From Knoxdaviesia capensis (Eukaryota; Ascomycota; Sordariomycetes; Microascales; Gondwanamycetaceae): a DNA stretch of 64,000 bases. The stretch's first letter is position 1; the number at the start of each line of letters is the position of its first letter. Under the pieces are notes generated by a model, which was not told the DNA's origin, searched no databases, and saw only the letters and a list, made by a program, of their open reading frames with translations. Made by a program: the position numbers and the translations under genes. The stretch is from positions 4,045,732-4,109,731 of the forward strand of contig LNGK01000003.1 in NCBI GenBank assembly GCA_001510575.1, given 5' to 3'. Of the stretch, positions 58,803-64,000 are shown piece after piece.

Positions 58803-59408
58803 TTAGTGGGCGGCAGCGGCGTTGGCCTTCAGCTTGGGGTTCCGCGGGTCATTCTTGAACTCGGCGCCTAGAGTGTGTGTTAGTACTGCAGACACGAAGG
58901 AACCCAGAGGGTCCGATGACGTTGGGGACACCGGCCAAGGCTGGCTGTGTGGTTTGCTGGGAGGAAGGTCCTTACTGTTCGACGACGCGTTCTGGGCAGC
59001 ATTGACTCCGTAGGCAACGAAGAGACCTGTAGCAGTACAAATGTTAGACGAAGGTTGAACTGTCACTGTTTTGTTGTGGCAATTGCCAGCCGATTGGCTG
59101 CGTGCTCCGTTCGAATTGAGGGGATCGGGGCAACCGGCGCGGATCGGAGAACGAGGGACATCGGAACGTACCGGCAGCGAAGAAGGGCCACATCGGCTTC
59201 ACTGTACACAGAAAGAGAGTTAGCAATAGGTTCACAGAGCCAAAGTCCGAATGGCCAATGGCAGAGACACCGCACGACCGAAGCATTCGCAGGGTCGGGC
59301 GGACAACAAAGGCCAACGCAGAAAAGAGCCGCATGGAGAACAGGGTCAATTGGACGTACGGATGGGCGCCGGGAACTTCTTGAGGGGGGTAACGCCGAAC
59401 CACGACAT
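58803..59408 (-). CDS. ATP18: Mitochondrial ATP synthase subunit j (Atp18)
   Basis: Four small exons, 59408-59360, 59201-59172, 59026-58976 and 58867-58803, encode 64 residues; every junction is GT-AG and in phase. The product starts MSWFGVTPLKKFPAPI, continues LKPMWPFFAAG and the membrane segment GLFVAYGVNAAQNAS. It ends SAEFKNDPRNPKLKANAAAAH. This fits yeast Atp18 (59 residues), with KKFP.P.LKP.WPFF at the start and SAEF.NDPR.P near the end. Subunit j is a small membrane protein of the F1Fo peripheral region that helps dimerise ATP synthase and shape cristae. Because half the gene is intron and the longest exon is 65 nt, it is easily missed by gene finders. Confidence 0.93.
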
Positions 59409-61006
59409 GATTGCAGAGTGATTGAAGGAAAACGTATTATCGACGAGTCGGTGGAAAGAGGCGAGATGGGGTTGGAGGGCGATGGATGGATTTGGATTTG
59501 TGTGTAGACGGGGGTTGGCTCTTTTTTTCCTGTCGCGAGATTATTTTCTGAGAGAATCCTGTCCGATCTCAACCGGCAATTGGCGCCAGAAAAGCAAGGC
59601 AAATATTTCAGCCACATTTTGGCAGCCACATTCAAAACTTGCGCCACAAGTACCAACCGACCGTAAGTATTCAATCACCCACGTCAAACCCCGGATTTTG
59701 GGCTGTGCTTGGACTTGGAGTCTCCATTTTGCATTTTGACCCGTGGTGCCCGTCCCAGGGCAAACAACACATATACTAGGTACAGCTTCCAGCACTGGCT
59801 TTTTCCCCAATCACAAGCATTGGATTTTCAAACACCTTCTCCTCCCTTTTTCCCTGGCTCTTCTCGGTCATATTCATAGAGTCCGACAAGTGGTTTTTTT
59901 TTTTCCGGACCAACCAGAGCCCGGCTGTGGATGTCACGATGTCCTTGAGGCGAGAAGAACAAGCTCTCTTGCTGGGCGGAATAGAGGAGAAGAGGTAAAA
60001 ACGAGAGGTACAAGGTACAAGGCCCTACTTCTGAAATGCGGGGGAAGCCACTTCTACTCGAACAGGGTTGTATTTTGCGGCATATGAACAACGTCGACGG
60101 CCGTTTCTGGCTTTTTTTGCTCTCTCGAGATTGGGAGTGAGTGAGTGAGTGAGTGCTGTGGACTTGTCTGTGCGTGGCTCGTAAATGAGATCTCTGGTTC
60201 AGAATCCAGATTGCAGCAAGAGGACACGAGGATGAGGAGACATAGGTATCATCCAGCAGGAATTCAGTAGGAGCAGTACATCCCAAGCACCAGCTTCCCG
60301 CACTTGCTCTATTTCATAGCACCTTCAATAGCAGACCGAGTAGCTTCCCCACGAACAAAGAGCTCCGGAAAGAGCATAACCTTGATAGTTACCTATACAG
60401 CTTACCTGCATGTCTTAAAATCCCACCAGTGAAGTTGTTCTTTTGGCCTTCGTCTTCTCCTCTTCTCATCTTCAGCTTGTGATTTATGATGGTTCCCTGG
60501 TCCAAACCTCAACCTAACCTTTCTAACCACCCCTGCTTCAAGCTTTCGTGTGACTTTTAATATATCCGAGTCAAGCCTCTTTTTCTCCTCTCTCTCCCCT
60601 ACTCGTACTAGGTCACTGTGTCATCAGCTGGCGTTGCCTTTCTGGAGCTCTAATTGTCTGTGCTCTCGGTACCTTTATATCCTCGTCCCTCCCATCTCTC
60701 TCGAGATCTCTCGTCTTCTACCTATTTCTCTCTTCTGGTGATACCTTCGTTCCTTTCTACTCAATTGCTCTGATTACTTCTTCTTCTTATCATTGTTTCT
60801 GTGCCTGGCTTTTTCTCTTCCTGTTTATCCCTCCCTTCTCTTCTTTTTCTCCCTTGGGGTTTCTTCTCTTCTTTTGTGCTTGGCTTCATTTCAAGTGCCT
60901 GTTCCTTTTTCTTCTCTCTTTTGTTCTCCCTCCCTTTGGTCTTCAATTGGCCATTCTCAACCCCCAACTTCTCAATTCCCACTATCACATTTTCCCACCG
61001 ATCACC
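59409..61006. other. Divergent promoter region of ATP18 and the NIPSNAP gene
   Basis: No coding gene is recognisable. From about 60540 to 61006 the plus strand is strongly T/C-rich, the probable leader of the gene at 61007. A TGAGTGAGTGAG run lies near 60137. The remainder is mixed DNA with a TTTTTTTTTT run at 59894. Confidence 0.6.
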
Positions 61007-62211
61007 ATGCTCCGTCAGACTCTGGCGCGAGCCAACACCGTCACGGCCCAGCCTTTCGGCGTTTTCCGCCGTGGCTTCGCCGTGACCGTGGCTACCGCCC
61101 GCGCCCCGTCGATGGGCGACATCGATCCGTCAGCCTCCAACGTCGAGTCTTTCAATGAGAAGCAGAAGAAGTTCCGCGAGCAGCTGGCTGAGACTAAGAA
61201 ACTCAACCGCGAGCAAGCCGTCCAGAACCGCCTCAAGCCCGACGCGACGGCCGCCAACGCCCTCCCCACCCTCGGCCTCGGCCGCCTCAGCATCTCCGGC
61301 CAGGCCGCCACTCCCGACGAAGCCGCCGAGGGCACCAGCGCCACCGGCCGCAAGCCGGGCCCGCTCTCCAGCCTGATCTACGGCACGAAGGAGGGCCAGG
61401 AAATGGATGCCCAGATCGAGGCGAGCTTCAGCGCCATTCTCGCCCGTGGCAAATACGTTCATACTATTGTTTTCCACCAGGTCAAGCCCGACAAGGTCGA
61501 GGAGTATGTCGAGCTGGTCGGCGAGTTCTACCCGCGCATGGCAAGCATCGAGGAGAACAAGGTCCACCTCGTGGGCAGCTGGCGCACGGAGGTTGGCGAC
61601 ACGGATACGTTTGGTAAGGACCGCAGTTTCCTCAAGAGCAATTGCATTTTGCAATTGTCTCGAGGGGATCTTTTTGCATCTTTTTCCTTTATACTAACCT
61701 CACACCCCCATTCTCTCTTCCTCTAGTCCACATCTGGGAGTATCAGCGCTACCACGGCTACCACGAATCCCGCCATGCCATCACCTCGCACCCCGACTTC
61801 CCCGCCTTCAGCAAGAAGCTGCGTTCGCTGATCGATTCGAAGCACATCTCGCTGATGCAGGAGTTCTCGTTCTGGCCGACCACACCCCCGCGCCAGCTCG
61901 GCGGCCTGTTTGAGCTGCGCTCGTATACGCTACACCCGGGTAATCTGCTGGAGTGGGAGACCCACTGGCGCCGTGGTCTGCAGGCGCGCCGCGAGGTGAT
62001 GGAGGGAGTGGGCGCCTGGTTTGTGCAGATAGGCGATCTCAACACCGTTCACCACCTCTGGCAGTTTGCCAACCTGGAGGAGCGCAAGATCCGCCGCGAG
62101 CAGAGTTGGAGTGTTGATGGTTGGAGTGATACTGTCCACAAGACTGTCCCTCTTATTCAGTCGATGAAGTCGCGGATCCTCATCCCCATGCCCTGGTCGC
62201 CCATTGCGTAA
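61007..62211 (+). CDS. NIPSNAP family mitochondrial protein
   Basis: Exons are 61007-61613 and 61727-62211 with a 113-nt intron (gtaagg, ctctag), giving 363 residues. Residues 1 to about 40 (MLRQTLARANTVTAQPFGVF, RRGFAVTVATARAPS) form an Arg/Ala-rich mitochondrial presequence. A charged coiled-coil-like segment (ESFNEKQKKFREQLAETKKL) follows. Two NIPSNAP ferredoxin-like modules come next: the first near YVHTIVFHQVKPDKVEEYVE and GSWRTEVGDTDTFVHIWEY, the second near GGLFELRSYTLHPGNLLEWE and VHHLWQFANLEERKIRRE. Animal NIPSNAPs are matrix proteins that can be displayed on damaged mitochondria; the fungal role is not established. Upstream in-frame ATGs exist (60854), but the 61007 start gives the presequence and an ATCACCATG context. 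Confidence 0.92.
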
Positions 62212-62898
62212 ACGAGAAGCACGTGTCATCTCTTTACGCAAAAAATGCGACATTAAAAGGAACCGACTGCGTCAACCTTCTCTCCCCTGGGGATGATTTC
62301 GCCTCGGTTTCCTTTTTCTGCAGCCTTGTTTTCTTCGGGTATCAGCACTTTGTGCTACGAACGAAACGAACACACGACCACAAACGCTCGACGATCGTCA
62401 CATCACAACGATCAGTTTATTGTCTTGTTTCTCTCCTATTGCCTTTTTGTTGTCTGGGGAGAACCATTCATTCCCCAGTACCTATGCCTCTTGACCTTCC
62501 GATTCTCTCATATGTTTTCTGTTTCCTCGATGTTTCAGAATTGCTGGCGTCTCTGACGAGTGTGCTCTGGTTTTCTTTTTCTCCGTCCTGGGTTTCTTTG
62601 ATCTTGATTTCCCTTGCTGGGAATTCGGGTTTGCGTTAGTTAGTCTTTCTATCACTCTAGGGAAAACTCACAAATCTCTTTTCATTTTTGTTCCCCGTCG
62701 TCGCTCACAGTCCGTGTCATCAAACCCTCGCACGGGTATTCTGCTGCAAACGTCTACTTATGTGTGATGTCAACTTGATATCGAGATTATATATGTTTTG
62801 ATTTCTACCGCATATCTATATATAGTGGGTACATGCCGTCCCGTTGGAAAAAAAAAAAAAAAAAACGCTCTATCCTAAGGAAGGGTCATAGGAAACAT
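62212..62898. other. Convergent 3' intergenic region
   Basis: T-rich 3' flank of the NIPSNAP gene, then an A18 run at 62849-62866 close to the Rav2/Rogdi stop. No gene is visible. Confidence 0.6.
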
Positions 62899-63968
62899 CT
62901 ACCGCCACGACTCCTCGTACCCCTTGCCCAAAACCTCGGCCAGGTTCCGTCGCATCTCCGCGACCGAATTGGCCAACGAGCGCAGCTTCGCGGTAAGAGA
63001 CATCAGATTCGGATCGGCGCTCTCGATCTTGAGCTTCTCGCGCACGAAAACCTCGGTGACGTTGTCAGCGGCGGACATGGAGGGCACGCGGGTGAGTTCG
63101 CGGCCGGCGGCATGAAAGGCCTGTTCGGGGTCTCCGGTGTTGTAGCGGTAGGGGAACTTGAGGTCCATCTCGTCGTGCTCGAGGCGGCGCACGGTGCCGA
63201 TGGCGAGGCCGAGCTTGGTGCCGAAGTGCACGGGGGCGTCGGCGGGCTGCAGGGCGCGCATCCACAGCACGATCGACGAGTCCTGCACGGCGATGTAGAT
63301 CGACAGGTCGGGGTCGAGCGGCGGGGTGAAGTGGGCTGCCGAGCACGAGAGCGACATCCACAGCGGGTCGGCCGACGGCGCGGCGCCGGGCCGCTGGTTC
63401 ACGCCGACCAACGTCGGCCCCGCGAGGATCGCCTGTGTGAGCGAGAGCAGCTCGGAGAGCACGCGCAGCTGCGAGACCAGCGTGATGCCGGTGGTCGCGT
63501 GGGCGAGGGTCAGTTTGAGGATGTTGAGGGCGTCGTCGAGGTGCTTCTGGGCGGCGACGAGCGCGTCGAGGTGGATGGGGAACTTGGGGTTGAGGGTGAT
63601 GGTGAGGGACGGCTGTGTGCGCAGCTGGAGGTGGAGGGTCTGGTTGGAAAACGAGGAATCGGCTGGTTGTTAGCTTGTTGGTTCGTATTGCGGACCTCTC
63701 TGGTCCGGAGGGCGGATGAGTTGTGCGGGCCGGTTGTATGGACTGGACTTACCCCCTTGACGATGCGTGTACCGACCCGCGTGATCGTGCCCTTGACCAG
63801 CTCGTTGCGCAGCGTGCTCATCACCAGCGTGCTGCCCGGCTCGACCGGCGCCAGCAGCGCATAGCAGTCCTCGACGCCATGTTTGATATCGCGCAGACTC
63901 TCGCGCACTTCCTTGACGAACCAGTCCAGCTCCAGCTTCTTCAATCCGGTTTGCGCGTGAATTAGCAT
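62899..63968 (-). CDS. Rav2/Rogdi-like regulator of V-ATPase assembly (5' end uncertain)
   Basis: Two exons are visible, 63968-63753 and 63639-62899 (intron 113 nt, phase 0), encoding 318 residues. The sequence has the Rogdi/Rav2 pattern: LKKLELDWFVKEVRESLRDI, EDCYALLAPVEPGSTLVMST, GTITRVGTRIVKG. A second part has LDDALNILKLTL, LGLAIGTVRRLEHDEMDLKF, RYNTGDPEQAF and the C-terminal helical end SLANSVAEMRRNLAEVLGKG. Yeast Rav2 is part of RAVE with Rav1 and Skp1 and reassembles the V1 and Vo sectors of the vacuolar H+-ATPase. The ATG at 63966-63968 is only 32 nt from the window edge. The preceding CTACACAG could be a splice acceptor, and relatives have a short Pro-rich head before the first helix. 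A small 5' exon may therefore lie outside the window. Confidence 0.8.
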
Positions 63969-64000
63969 ACTGTGTAGCCCTTTTCTTTTCCTTTCCCCTT

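Noticed and set aside
60854..61006. In-frame upstream start for the NIPSNAP protein
   Set aside because: It would add a Phe/Leu-rich stretch from leader DNA in front of a clear mitochondrial presequence starting at 61007.

Overview
This is a stretch of nuclear genome from a filamentous ascomycete (Pezizomycotina; a Sordariomycete-like fungus is my guess, at low confidence). Genes carry short GT-AG introns of 78-140 nt with CTAAC-type branch sites. Coding DNA is GC-rich at third positions, and start codons sit behind long pyrimidine-rich leaders. The window also has the typical fungal bifunctional acetylglutamate kinase/reductase and a fungal Lys2. I found no transposon, rRNA, tRNA, CRISPR or prokaryotic feature.

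Layout from left to right. An empty first 3.3 kb leads to a chitin-synthase activator with Sel1 repeats (3374-6585, +). It is convergent with a large EGF-domain membrane glycoprotein (8288-11310, -). After a 7 kb gene-free, microsatellite-rich stretch comes a Dfg5/Dcw1-type GH76 mannosidase (18312-20111, -). After another 5 kb gap comes synaptobrevin (25281-27252, +), convergent with arg-6/ARG5,6 (29172-31970, -). Next are a CYP52-like P450 (36063-37972, +) and a small single-pass membrane protein (40634-41110, +). A minus-strand run follows: mitochondrial ribosomal protein uS14m/Mrp2 (41650-42394), alpha-aminoadipate reductase Lys2 (43067-46998) and a Dur3-type urea transporter (47713-49988). 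A 5 kb gap leads to the housekeeping end: Rpn5 of the proteasome lid (54997-56646, +), an FSH1 serine hydrolase (56943-57809 or 57923, -), ATP synthase subunit j (58803-59408, -), a NIPSNAP protein (61007-62211, +) and a Rav2/Rogdi protein (62899-63968, -, 5' end uncertain).

Functionally the genes are mostly unlinked housekeeping functions: cell wall (chitin activator, Dfg5, EGF glycoprotein), secretion and acidification (SNARE, RAVE), mitochondria (uS14m, subunit j, NIPSNAP, Arg5,6), amino-acid and nitrogen metabolism (Arg5,6, Lys2, Dur3) and protein turnover (Rpn5). There is no obvious secondary-metabolite cluster.

The most unusual structure is the synaptobrevin locus. The conserved short first exon is separated from the SNARE exon by a 1.5 kb intron. 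That intron holds its own ATG and 355 codons of coding-quality sequence that run without a stop, in frame, into the SNARE domain. It looks like an alternative-first-exon gene encoding a 125-residue v-SNARE and a 437-residue long form. Other points of note are a Lys2 that lacks the usual N-terminal ~200 residues, a uS14m promoter with three AACCCTAA boxes plus a TCACGTGA box, a possible mitochondrial-presequence start for the FSH1 hydrolase, and a repeated intergenic GTAC-N-GTAC palindrome.
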